In this document: one piece after another, positions 25,100 through 32,854 of the stretch
Position numbering within the stretch: position 1 is the stretch's first letter
Layout of the letters: every line of letters begins with the position of its first letter
Assembly (NCBI GenBank): GCA_009778475.1
Contig: WRJS01000024.1
Coordinates: forward strand, 1 to 37,004
Reading direction: 5' to 3'
From: Kiritimatiellota bacterium
Lineage (GTDB): Bacteria; Verrucomicrobiota; Kiritimatiellia; RFP12; UBA1067
Length of the DNA: 37,004 nucleotides
Program-made: the position numbers and the translations under genes
Notes under the pieces: generated by a model
Databases searched by the model: none
Seen by the model: the letters and a program-made list of their open reading frames with translations, nothing else
What the model was told of the DNA's origin: nothing

Positions 25100-25937
25100 T
25101 TTGACCCGCACGCGCGTGATGGGCATCGTGAACGTCACGCCCGACTCGTTCTCGGACGGCGGGCAGTGGTTCGACCCGGGACGCGCCGTCGCGCACGGGC
25201 TGAGGCTCGCGGCGGAGGGCGCGGACATCCTCGACATCGGCGGCGTCTCGACGCGGCCGGGCGCGGGCGAGGTGGAAGAGGCCGAGGAGTTGCGGCGCGT
25301 GCTGCCCGTCATCGAAGGGCTCGCGCGGCAGACGGGCGTGCCGTTGTCGGTGGACACGTCCCGCGCGAGCGTGGCGCGGGCGGTGATCGAGGCGGGCGCG
25401 TGCATCGTGAACGACGTGGCGCGGTTCGACGGCGACGCGGAGATGGCCGTCGTCGTGCGCGAGACCGGCGCGGGGGTGGTGCTGACGCATTCTCGCACGT
25501 CCCATGACGACACGCAGTATGCGGATGTCGTAGAGGAGGTGAAGGCCGCGCTGGAGACCGCGCTCGCGTATGCGCGGGCGCAAGGCATCGCGGAGGAGGT
25601 CTGCGTGATCGACCCGGGACTGGGGTTCGCCAAGACGACGGCGCAGAACGTCGCGCTCCTGCGGCGGCTCGATGATTTGATTGGGGTTGCGCCCGTGCTA
25701 ATCGGCGCGTCACGCAAGCGGTTCATCGGCGAGTTGGTAGCGCACGGCGTCCCCGCCGTGCAGGAGATTGGAGGGCGAGCGTCCCCGCGAGCCGATCGAG
25801 CCGAGGCAGCGCAGCGGCTAGGCGGCAGCATCGGCGCCGCCGTGTGGTGCGCATTGCGCGGCGCGGCAATCGTGCGCGTACACGACGTGAAGGAAACGGT
25901 CGAGGCATTGCGCATCGTGAGCGCGATTGAGGGTTGA
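25065..25937 (+). CDS. folP: Dihydropteroate synthase
   Basis: Condenses p-aminobenzoate with dihydropterin pyrophosphate in folate synthesis. The 290 residues contain the pterin-binding motifs [50 protein letters not shown] and [13 protein letters not shown], and end [10 protein letters not shown]. The start is GTG 25065, with GGAGG exactly six bases upstream; the ATG at 25059 directly abuts the GGAGG and cannot use it. Two oddities: the first motif is usually DIGGESTRPGA, with Glu where this protein has Val61; and residues 235-243 (IGGRASPRA) are encoded by a copy of a dispersed REP-like repeat. Both lie close to functional parts, but the frame and all other motifs are intact, so the enzyme is probably active. 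Confidence 0.94.
   Translation: MKTWLCQNNRIDLTRTRVMGIVNVTPDSFSDGGQWFDPGRAVAHGLRLAAEGADILDIGGVSTRPGAGEVEEAEELRRVLPVIEGLARQTGVPLSVDTSRASVARAVIEAGACIVNDVARFDGDAEMAVVVRETGAGVVLTHSRTSHDDTQYADVVEEVKAALETALAYARAQGIAEEVCVIDPGLGFAKTTAQNVALLRRLDDLIGVAPVLIGASRKRFIGELVAHGVPAVQEIGGRASPRADRAEAAQRLGGSIGAAVWCALRGAAIVRVHDVKETVEALRIVSAIEG
25769..25793. repeat. REP-like repeat inside folP, same family as the 25-bp arms at 9935/10085
   Basis: The sequence TGGAGGGCGAGCGTCCCCGC plus GAGCC matches the right arm at 10085-10109 at 22 of 25 positions. It is read in frame as part of GGRASPRA. The following residues ([12 protein letters not shown]) are also unusual for this part of dihydropteroate synthase. Confidence 0.75.
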
Positions 25938-25993
25938 GTTTGGTGTTTGGATGAGATGAGAACGTGTCGGAGAAAATTTGGATGCCGGTTATT

Positions 25994-26238
25994 TATCCGC
26001 AAGGCCTTCAGCCTTGATAGGCTAGCCGTGCCGTCACGTAGGGCGTTGCCCCAGCCCCATTGGTCGCGCTTGCGCCAACGGGGTCCCCTCCCTATCATCC
26101 GCAAGGCCGTTGGCCTTGTGCCTACGCAATGGAATCTCCGTCTAATGACGAAGGGCGAAGCCCTTCCGTATCATAGCGCAGGGCAACGCCCTGCGTTATG
26201 GGCAACAAAAAAAATCAAGGCTGAAAGCCTTGCGGATA
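25994..26238. repeat. Array of six or more REP-like palindromes bounded by inverted copies
   Basis: Small hairpins follow each other: AAGGC/GCCTT (26001-26015), CCCCATTGG/CCAACGGGG (26055-26083), AAGGCC-GTT-GGCCTT (26103-26117), AAGGGC-GAA-GCCCTT (26151-26165), CGCAGGGC-AAC-GCCCTGCG (26177-26195) and AAGGCT-GAA-AGCCTT (26217-26231). The outermost units, 25994-26018 and 26214-26238, both carry TATCCGCAAGGC and are inverted copies of each other with 24 of 25 positions identical. The array lies directly upstream of a Y1 transposase gene, whose enzyme class recognises such hairpins. No gene is seen between 25938 and 26251. Confidence 0.85.
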
Positions 26239-26251
26239 TAAAGTTAACGTT

Positions 26252-26704
26252 ATGCCACAGTCATTAACCAACGTCTATGTCCATATCGTGTTCAGCACGA
26301 AAAACCGCTGCCCGCTCATCGACGACAGCGTCAGGCAGACGTTGTGGGCGTACATCGGCGGGATATGCAGGACGTTGGAGTGTTTCGCCTTCCGTGTCGG
26401 CGGGACGAGCGACCATATCCACATCTGCTGCCTGTTGTCGAAAAAGGTGACGCAGGTCGAGTTGCTGCAAGAGGTCAAACGGAAATCCTCCCTGTGGATG
26501 AAAACCCAAGGCGCGCGCTATGCCGATTTTTACTGGCAGGACGGGTACGGGGTGTTTTCCGTCAGCCCGCCGGAGACCGGGAAGGTCGCCGAGTACATCG
26601 ACAACCAGCACGAGCATCACAAGACGCGCACGTTTCAGGAGGAGTTCTTGGCGTTCCTGAAAAAATACGGGGTGGAATACGATGAGCGGTATTTATGGGA
26701 TTAG
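26252..26704 (+). CDS. tnpA: IS200/IS605-like Y1 (HUH) transposase
   Basis: A 150-residue single-strand DNA transposase. It begins MPQSLTNVYVHIVFSTKNR, carries the HUH pair in GTSDHIHICCLL, and has the catalytic Tyr in VAEYIDNQHEHH. It ends FLKKYGVEYDERYLWD, typical of the full-length PF01797 clade found in Bacteroidota and PVC bacteria. The length is complete, so the element may be active. No TnpB accessory gene is present. It sits in the same orientation as the flanking folP and cdaA genes, in the middle of what looks like an ancestral operon. Confidence 0.95.
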   Translation: MPQSLTNVYVHIVFSTKNRCPLIDDSVRQTLWAYIGGICRTLECFAFRVGGTSDHIHICCLLSKKVTQVELLQEVKRKSSLWMKTQGARYADFYWQDGYGVFSVSPPETGKVAEYIDNQHEHHKTRTFQEEFLAFLKKYGVEYDERYLWD

Positions 26705-26723
26705 CGCCTAGGGATATTTTCGT

Positions 26724-26747
26724 ATGTTGAGCGGAATACTGACATGA
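26724..26747 (+). pseudogene. Remnant copy of the cdaA start (MLSGILT, stop)
   Basis: Seven codons, ATG TTG AGC GGA ATA CTG then ACA TGA, with AGGGA upstream. The intact cdaA at 27408 starts ATG TTA AGC GGG ATA TTA. Both encode MLSGIL, and the preceding TTTCGT is identical (26718 and 27402). The four differences are transitions, three in third codon positions and one in a first position (CTG/TTA), and all are silent. The stop codon overlaps the ATG of the orphan gene at 26744, so the remnant may act as its leader ORF. Confidence 0.6.
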
Positions 26748-27388
26748 AAAAGAACCGTATAGTTAAAAGAGGAATTATCGTCGCCGGGCTTTTAGCGGTG
26801 CTTGCAACGATAACCGTGCCGAACTTCTTGCCAGGCTCGGGCATCAACGACGGTTACGATGAAATCGACATCATGACAGGTCGGGTTAGAAACACATGGA
26901 AACTCTGGTTCGTCACGGTTTGGAGCAAGACCGAGGATTCGGAAATAACAAAAGCACTCACGCCCGAAGATTTTTACGACACCACGCCAAACTGGAAGCG
27001 GGTTATTTATATCCCCCCGCCACTGACGTTATGCCGTTGGCATATACATTATATTTATCACGGGGCAATCCATCAGGCAATCCGTTTGCACACTATCTGG
27101 CATATGATGGAAACCACCGATATTCTTTCGGGAACCGATCTTGATACGTTCAAACGCAAGACCGCGAAGGATCTTTTGTTACTATGGCAGGAAGGTGGTC
27201 AAGATTTCGTAGCGAACGATTATCTGGCATATCTGGATGATATGCTTTCTCGGTGGGAGACACCTGCGGCGTCAATCGACGAACGTAAAGCGGATATCGA
27301 CGTACTCCTTGCGTTGAAGGTCGTCAAGACAGAAACCATTGACGGCAAAACCGTCACCAAGTTTAACAACCCTGATGAACGCCGTTAG
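26744..27388 (+). CDS. Hypothetical membrane-anchored protein, low GC
   Basis: 214 residues. A basic N-terminus and one hydrophobic segment (IIVAGLLAVLATITVPNFL) resemble a signal anchor or prepilin-like start. An Asp-rich motif YDEIDIMTGRVR follows, then a soluble domain rich in aromatic residues and His (RWHIHYIYHGAIHQAIRLHTIWHMM). I do not recognise the family. The DNA is visibly more AT-rich than its neighbours and uses A/T-ending codons, which suggests acquisition from elsewhere. It lies between two copies of the start of cdaA and in the same direction as the interrupted cluster. Its ATG overlaps the stop of the 7-codon remnant. Confidence 0.7.
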   Translation: MKKNRIVKRGIIVAGLLAVLATITVPNFLPGSGINDGYDEIDIMTGRVRNTWKLWFVTVWSKTEDSEITKALTPEDFYDTTPNWKRVIYIPPPLTLCRWHIHYIYHGAIHQAIRLHTIWHMMETTDILSGTDLDTFKRKTAKDLLLLWQEGGQDFVANDYLAYLDDMLSRWETPAASIDERKADIDVLLALKVVKTETIDGKTVTKFNNPDERR

Positions 27389-27407
27389 GATTTAACATGA
27401 GTTTCGT

Positions 27408-28274
27408 ATGTTAAGCGGGATATTACAGATTGGGTTTAGGGACATCGCGCAGGTGCTGATTTTGTACCTCGTGGTCTATTGGGTCTTGCGCTATGTGCGC
27501 GGGACGCGGAGCGCGCAGATGCTGCTGGGCGGGGGGCTGATCGTCGGCGTGCTGCTGGTGTTCACCTACCTGCTGAGTTTCGATGTGCTGGCGCACGTCA
27601 TCTACTTCCTGCTGGGGTATGTGGCGGTCATCATGATCGTCGTGTTCCAGCACGAGCTGCGCCGCGCCCTCGCGCTGCTGGTGGGCAAGACGCTCTTCCC
27701 GAAGGCCGCCCACACGCGCCAGGCGCACCTCCCGGAGACGCTGGCGCACTGCGTGCAGAAACTCGCGTCGAAGCAGGTCGGCGCGCTCATCGCGGTGGAG
27801 CGCGGCATCTCGCTGGCGGGCTACGAGGACACGGGCGTCAAGCTCGACGCGCTCATCAGCCAGGAGCTGCTCGTCTCGCTCTTCACGCCGCCCCTGCCGC
27901 TGCACGACGGCGGCATCGTCGTGCGCAACGGGCGCATCGCGGCGGCGCACTGCCTGTTCCCCATCTCGAACCAGGTGGCGCTGAACGCGTCGGGGATGCG
28001 CCACCGCGCGGCCGTAGGGCTGAGCGAGGAGACGGACGCGGTCATCATCACGGTGTCGGAGGAGACGGGGGTGGTGTCGGTGGCGTACAGCGGCCGGCTG
28101 CGCCGCTACCCCGAGAACGCGGAGAAGCGCGTCCTGCGCTGGCTGCGCTTCGCGATGCCGGGGATGCGCGCGCGGCCCTCGACGTTCTCGGAGTGGCTGG
28201 GCACGGCGCTCACGCGCCAGTGGAAGAGCATCCAGACCCAAGCCGGAGAGGAGGCGGAACGTGCAAACGATTAA
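27408..28274 (+). CDS. cdaA: Diadenylate cyclase CdaA (DisA_N domain)
   Basis: Makes cyclic di-AMP from two ATP at the cytoplasmic face of the membrane. The 288 residues have three membrane segments (about 14-30, 39-57 and 61-80) and a DisA_N domain. The catalytic motifs are LHDGGIVV (residues 165-172; usually DGA, here DGG) and GMRHRAAVGLSEETDA with RHR at 198-200. The order with the YbbR gene directly downstream is the conserved cdaA-cdaR arrangement. Cyclic di-AMP controls potassium and osmolyte balance and cell-wall homeostasis. No strong ribosome binding site lies directly before the ATG; TAGGA belongs to a tiny overlapping ORF (MSFVC) at 27397. The gene overlaps cdaR by 14 bp. Confidence 0.95.
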   Translation: MLSGILQIGFRDIAQVLILYLVVYWVLRYVRGTRSAQMLLGGGLIVGVLLVFTYLLSFDVLAHVIYFLLGYVAVIMIVVFQHELRRALALLVGKTLFPKAAHTRQAHLPETLAHCVQKLASKQVGALIAVERGISLAGYEDTGVKLDALISQELLVSLFTPPLPLHDGGIVVRNGRIAAAHCLFPISNQVALNASGMRHRAAVGLSEETDAVIITVSEETGVVSVAYSGRLRRYPENAEKRVLRWLRFAMPGMRARPSTFSEWLGTALTRQWKSIQTQAGEEAERAND

Positions 28275-29268
28275 CTGGCGTGACATCCTGCGGATGATGT
28301 TCGTGCGCGATTGGCCGTGGAAGGCGCTGTCGCTGGCCATCGCGTGCATGATCTACTTTTCGATACGCGCGCAGATCAGCCACCTGCGCACGGTGTCCGT
28401 GCCGGTGGACGTGGCGTTCGCCGTGGCGGACACGGGCTTCGCGATCGAGTCCGTCGAGCCGCGCTCGGCGCAGGTGACGCTGCGCGGCTCGTACTCGGCG
28501 CTGAACCAGCTCAACCCCGAGAACATGCTCTTCGACATCAACCCCAAGCCGCGGCGCAACGCCGCCGCGCAGAAGGATTCCGAGACGGTGAAGCTGAGCG
28601 CGTTCCAGCTGCGCAACGCCAACGGCCTGCGCATCGTGGACATCGAGCCCAAGCGCGTGCTGGTCAAGTTCGACGTGCCGATGAACCTGACGCTGGGCGT
28701 CGCGCGGCCGGAGCTCACGGGGGCGGCGCGCGGGCAGGTGCGCCTGAGCTACGACCAGACGAACGCGGTGGTCACCGGCTCGCGCCGCCTGCTGGCCACG
28801 CTCGCGCCGGACAAGGTGCAGGTGCTGTCCTCGCCCATCAACGTCGAGGGGCGCACCATGAGCTTCCAGACGCGCGTGGCCCTCTACCCGCCCGACCACC
28901 CGACGCGCCTTAAGGTCACGCCGTCCGAGATGGTCGTGGAGGTGCAGATCACCAGCGAGAAGACGTCCGCGCGCATCGAGCGCGTCCCCGTGCACGTCCT
29001 CCCCGCCGCCGCCGGGGGCGCGCCGTGGGTCTGCTCGCCGCCGCACGTTGAGCTGGAGGTGGCCGGGGGCGCGGAGGAGGTGGCCCACCTCGGGCCGGAG
29101 GATTTCTCGGTCATCGCGAACACGATGCACCTCGACCCCTCCCCCACCGCCGGCAAACAGATCGTGACGCTGACCGTGCTGGTGCGCCAGGGCACGGCGG
29201 TGACGGCCTCCGCCGTCCCCGGCTCCGTCGAACTGCAAATCCTTTCCTCACCTGAACAAGACCCCTAG
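28261..29268 (+). CDS. cdaR: CdaR/YbbR-domain protein, regulator of the diadenylate cyclase
   Basis: 335 residues from a GTG start with GGAGAGGAGG upstream. One N-terminal membrane anchor (WKALSLAIACMIYFSIRA) is followed by extracytoplasmic YbbR-type repeats: VSVPVDVAFAVADTGFAIESVEPRSAQVTLRG, and later RVLVKFDVPMNL and MVVEVQITSEK. In Bacillus and Listeria CdaR binds and modulates CdaA, and the 14-bp overlap here supports the same partnership. The usual third gene glmM does not follow. Instead ftsK begins 13 bp downstream. Confidence 0.88.
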   Translation: MQTINWRDILRMMFVRDWPWKALSLAIACMIYFSIRAQISHLRTVSVPVDVAFAVADTGFAIESVEPRSAQVTLRGSYSALNQLNPENMLFDINPKPRRNAAAQKDSETVKLSAFQLRNANGLRIVDIEPKRVLVKFDVPMNLTLGVARPELTGAARGQVRLSYDQTNAVVTGSRRLLATLAPDKVQVLSSPINVEGRTMSFQTRVALYPPDHPTRLKVTPSEMVVEVQITSEKTSARIERVPVHVLPAAAGGAPWVCSPPHVELEVAGGAEEVAHLGPEDFSVIANTMHLDPSPTAGKQIVTLTVLVRQGTAVTASAVPGSVELQILSSPEQDP

Positions 29269-29281
29269 CGACAGGCTTTTT

Positions 29282-31702
29282 ATGGACGACCCGACCGACA
29301 CACCCGTTGACCGCCACGAGACCGAGCGCCGCGCCCACCGCAGGCTCATCGGCATCATCCTCTTCCCCATCGCGTTCTTCCCCCTGCTCAGCATGATGAC
29401 GTACAACTGGCGCGACATCTCCATGCTCAACGCCCCCCCCCTCTCGCCCCCGGCGAACCTCATCGGGCTGGCCGGCGCGTGGTCGGTGTTCGCGGGCTAC
29501 ACCATCTTCGGCCTGGCGCTCTGGGTCGTGCCCGTCTTCGTGCTGCTCTTCAGCGCGATCCTCCTCTACGGGAAAATCCGCCGCACGTGGAAAATCCTGC
29601 TCTGGACGCCCGTGTTCCTCGTGGCCCTCTGCTGCCTCGTGCAGCTGGGCAGCGAGACCGTCTTCGCCCTGTGGCTGGAGCGCCTGAACCTCGTGGACGC
29701 AGGCGGCGCCATCGGCTTCTACCTGATGACCCGCCTGCTGGCGAAATGGTTCAGCCCCGTCGGCGCGGGCATCCTGACGGCGAGCGTCATGCTGTTCGCC
29801 GCCGTCATGGCCGTGGGCATCCGCAACACCGCCGCCGAGCTCGGGCGCCTCACGGGCTGGTGGTCCATGCGCCAGCAGACCCGCAAGCAGAGGTCCGCCG
29901 AAGAGGCCGAGGCGGAGGCGCAGGCCGCCGCCGCCAAGCGCGACGAGGAGCTGCTGGAGCGCGCCCGGCGCGCCAGCGAGGAGGCCAAGCGCGTCCGCGA
30001 GGAAGAGCGCAAAGCCAAGGCCGCCGCCGCGCGCCCCCCCAAGGAGCCGCCCGCGCGCAAGCCCCCCGCGCCCCCCGCCAGGGACGACGCGCCCGACCTC
30101 TCGGGCTACCCGCTGCCCCCGGTCTCCCTCCTCAACCCCGCCACCGGCCCCGCCGCCGACCACGGCAACATCCGCGAGATCGCCGACATCCTCGTCGAGA
30201 CCCTCAGCCACTACAAGATCCCCGTCGAGGTGGTCGGCGCCATCTCCGGCCCCGTCGTCACGCAGTACGAGCTGCGCCCCGCGCCGCACATCAAGCTGGG
30301 GAGCATCAAGAGCCTGCAAGGCAACCTCCAGATGGCCCTCGAGGCCAAGACCATCCGCATCGAGGCCCCCATCCCCGGCAAGAACGCCGTCGGCATCGAG
30401 ATCCCCAACCGCCGCGCGCGCGCCGTCACCTTCCGCGAGATCCTCGAAGGCCCCGCATGGGAGGGGAACACCTGCGCGATCCCCCTCGTGCTCGGCAAGG
30501 ACGTCGCCGGCAACGACATCGTCTATGACCTCACCAAGGCCCCCCACCTGCTCGTCGCCGGCGCGACGGGCGCGGGCAAGAGCGTCTGCCTCAACGCCAT
30601 CATGACCGGCTTCCTCATGAGCCGCTCCCCCGAAGACCTCCGCCTCATCCTCGTGGACCCCAAGCGCGTCGAGTTCACCGCCTTCAACGACCTGCCCCAC
30701 CTGCTCGTCCCCGTCATCAACGAGCCCAAGCGCGTCGCCTTCGGCCTGCGCTGGGCCCTCATCGAGATGGACAAGCGCTACAAGCTGCTCAACAAGGTCG
30801 GCTGCCGCAACATCGCCGCCTTCAACGCCCGCCTCATGCAGGGCGACCTCTTCGGCACCGAGCCCGCCGAGGAGTTCAGCGAGGCCATCCCCGCCAAGCT
30901 CCCCTACATCGTCATCGTCATGGACGAGGTGGCGGACATCATGGCCGCGGTCGGCAAAGAGGTCGAGCCGGCCATCGCCCGCCTCACCGCCCTCTCCCGC
31001 GCCGTCGGCATCCACCTCATCATCGCCACCCAGCGCCCCTCCGTGGACGTCATCACCGGCACCATCAAGGCCAACATCCCCGGGCGCATCGCCTTCAAGG
31101 TCTCGCAGGCCAACGACAGCCGCACCATCCTCGACAACCCCGGCGCCGAAGACCTCATCGGCAAGGGCGACATGCTCTTCCTGCGCGAAGGCTCCCTGCT
31201 CCAGCGCGCCCAAGGCGCATGGGTCAGCGACGACGAGATCAACCGCGTCGTCGAGTTCGTCAAGCAGCACACGCGCCCCTGCTACGACCAGGCCCTCGTC
31301 AACAAGCTCGACCGCATCAAGGAGGCCCCCCCCGAAGACGACCTGGACGACGGCGGCGGCGACGACTCCCCCGGCGCCCCCGCCCCCTCCCGCGCCGACG
31401 CCGACGACGACTCCGACGATGCCATGGTCATCAAGGCACTTGAGGTCATCCGCATGACGCGACGCGCCGCCGCAAGCCTGCTGCAACGCCGCCTGCGCAT
31501 CGGCTACAACCGCGCCGCGCGGCTCATGGACATCCTCGAAGAGCGCGGCATCGTCGGCCCGCAGGTCACGGCAGGTTCCGGCGCGCGCGAGATCCTCGTG
31601 GACCTCGACGCCTTCCTCGCCTCCGCCAACTACGGCGATGCCGCCAGCGCAACGCCTCCCGGCCTCCCCGAGGACGACTCCGACATCCCCGAAGAGGATT
31701 GA
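29282..31702 (+). CDS. ftsK: DNA translocase FtsK/SpoIIIE
   Basis: An 806-residue septal DNA pump that clears chromosome ends and activates dimer resolution. Four or five N-terminal membrane segments (between residues 21 and 181) are followed by a charged Ala/Glu/Lys linker (about 200-270), short compared with the E. coli protein. The motor has Walker A GATGAGKS (427-434), a Walker B-type IVIVMDEVADIM, and the ATQRPSVDVITG and PGRIAFKVSQANDSRTILD motifs. The C-terminal gamma winged helix (MTRRAAASLLQRRLRIGYNRAARLMDILEERGIVG) binds orienting DNA sequences. An acidic linker (DDLDDGGGDDSPG) separates motor and gamma. It is probably co-transcribed with cdaA and cdaR. The gap 31703-31827 after it shows only a short CCTTAA/TTAAGG inverted repeat. 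Confidence 0.97.
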   Translation: MDDPTDTPVDRHETERRAHRRLIGIILFPIAFFPLLSMMTYNWRDISMLNAPPLSPPANLIGLAGAWSVFAGYTIFGLALWVVPVFVLLFSAILLYGKIRRTWKILLWTPVFLVALCCLVQLGSETVFALWLERLNLVDAGGAIGFYLMTRLLAKWFSPVGAGILTASVMLFAAVMAVGIRNTAAELGRLTGWWSMRQQTRKQRSAEEAEAEAQAAAAKRDEELLERARRASEEAKRVREEERKAKAAAARPPKEPPARKPPAPPARDDAPDLSGYPLPPVSLLNPATGPAADHGNIREIADILVETLSHYKIPVEVVGAISGPVVTQYELRPAPHIKLGSIKSLQGNLQMALEAKTIRIEAPIPGKNAVGIEIPNRRARAVTFREILEGPAWEGNTCAIPLVLGKDVAGNDIVYDLTKAPHLLVAGATGAGKSVCLNAIMTGFLMSRSPEDLRLILVDPKRVEFTAFNDLPHLLVPVINEPKRVAFGLRWALIEMDKRYKLLNKVGCRNIAAFNARLMQGDLFGTEPAEEFSEAIPAKLPYIVIVMDEVADIMAAVGKEVEPAIARLTALSRAVGIHLIIATQRPSVDVITGTIKANIPGRIAFKVSQANDSRTILDNPGAEDLIGKGDMLFLREGSLLQRAQGAWVSDDEINRVVEFVKQHTRPCYDQALVNKLDRIKEAPPEDDLDDGGGDDSPGAPAPSRADADDDSDDAMVIKALEVIRMTRRAAASLLQRRLRIGYNRAARLMDILEERGIVGPQVTAGSGAREILVDLDAFLASANYGDAASATPPGLPEDDSDIPEED

Positions 31703-31827
31703 GCCCCCCTTAAGCCAGAATTCCGCGTTAAGGAAAAACAGACTGTTTTCATTAACCCAGGTTACGCATTAGCATCTTTTTTCAATCCCCGCTTTACAAC
31801 CGCAGAGAATCTGCGACACGGATGGCG

Positions 31828-32838
31828 TCACCGGGTGTGCTGGCGGTTGGGTTTAACAGGCTGGGGGGTGCGGTGATGCGAGAAGAAATCCCAGATGAAC
31901 GCAGTGGCGTCGAAGGTGTCGATGCAGGGACCGGCGATGGCCTGGGGGAGGTTGCGGGCACCGCCGGGCCAGTAGTGCCCGTGGCCGGGGATGACGACCG
32001 ACATGATTTCTTTGGCGTCGCCCGGATGGCCGCTGGATGCGATGAGCACGCCGTCTTTGCGCGGGGCGTGTTGGGCGAACGCGGCGGTTGCCCCCGCCGC
32101 GCGGCACCAGCGGGCGAGCATTTCCTCCACGGACGGCTTGGGCGTGGTGTTGACGGCGCGCGTCGCGCCGGGCAGTGTGACGATGCCGCCGCCCAGCGGG
32201 TTCAGCGGGTCGCTCGCACCGGTGACGTAGCACAGCGGCACGGGGTGCGCCGGTTTCGGGTGCGGGTCCCAGCAGGCCCCGGCGACCGGCGCGATGGCGG
32301 CGATGCGCCGCCGCGATTCCGCGCCGAAGCGGAACGTCATAGCACCGCCGTTGGAAAACCCCGTCACATAAATCCGCTGCTCGTCCACGGCGAAGCGCCC
32401 GATGATTCCGTCGAGCATCGCGTCGAGGAACGCCACGTCGTCAATCAGCGCGGCGTTGTCGCCGTGCGTGAAGCGCCCCGAGCCGTCGTTCCACGTCTGC
32501 GGGTTCCCGCGGAAACGCGCGGGCTGCGAGGGGTCACGCGCAAGGGCGTCCGGGTAGGCGACGAGGAAGGCCTCCGCGTCCGCCTTCGGCTGCCAGTTCG
32601 TGTCGCGCAACGCGCCGCGCCCCGTGCCGCCGCCGCCGTGCAGGAGGACCACGAGCGGGAGCGGCGATGTGCCCGTGTATCCCGGCGGCGCGTAAACGCC
32701 GTATGACCGCTCATAGCCGCCGCTCGCGAGGGTGTGCGCGGAATGCCCAGCGCGGGCGGGCGGGCCGGGCGCGGCATCCGGCTGCGGGCGGGCGGCGCAT
32801 CCGGCGGCAAGCAGCAAGGCGAGGGCGAGGGTTCTCAT
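31828..32838 (-). CDS. Esterase lipoprotein, LpqC/PHB-depolymerase family
   Basis: 336 residues. The N-terminus MRTLALALLLAAGCAARP has a lipobox-like AAGC, so it is probably a lipoprotein. The alpha/beta-hydrolase core shows the oxyanion-type LVVLLHGGGGTGRGA, the nucleophile in TGFSNGGAMT, a likely acid in GASDPLNP and the His in GHGHYWPGG. Relatives hydrolyse polyhydroxybutyrate, feruloyl or acetyl-xylan esters; the true substrate is unknown. GAGGA lies seven bases before the ATG. It starts 16 bp after the NIF3-domain gene, so the two form a small operon. Confidence 0.9.
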   Translation of the reverse strand: MRTLALALLLAAGCAARPQPDAAPGPPARAGHSAHTLASGGYERSYGVYAPPGYTGTSPLPLVVLLHGGGGTGRGALRDTNWQPKADAEAFLVAYPDALARDPSQPARFRGNPQTWNDGSGRFTHGDNAALIDDVAFLDAMLDGIIGRFAVDEQRIYVTGFSNGGAMTFRFGAESRRRIAAIAPVAGACWDPHPKPAHPVPLCYVTGASDPLNPLGGGIVTLPGATRAVNTTPKPSVEEMLARWCRAAGATAAFAQHAPRKDGVLIASSGHPGDAKEIMSVVIPGHGHYWPGGARNLPQAIAGPCIDTFDATAFIWDFFSHHRTPQPVKPNRQHTR

Positions 32839-32854
32839 GCATCGTTCCTCGGGG

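Larger units (their letters stand above)
25994..26716 (+). mobile_element. IS200-like element with upstream palindromes (ends uncertain)
   Basis: The Y1 transposase gene plus its palindrome array separate folP from the first copy of the cdaA start. No hairpins are seen on the 3' side, and no target duplication can be recognised, as expected for HUH elements. The boundaries given are the array start and the base before the cdaA-like sequence. Confidence 0.45.

Noticed and set aside
29111-31486. Very long antisense open frame (791 codons) over ftsK
   Set aside because: Mirror frame of a GC-rich gene with strong third-position bias. The sense strand encodes complete FtsK motifs and the antisense product is low-complexity Gly/Ala/Val/Asp. 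The same holds for the antisense frames at 6018-7334, 3446-5011 and 34836-35987.
31703-31827. Rho-independent terminator after ftsK
   Set aside because: The CCTTAA/TTAAGG stem is weak and followed by only five A on this strand; the T run near 31780 has no adjoining stem.
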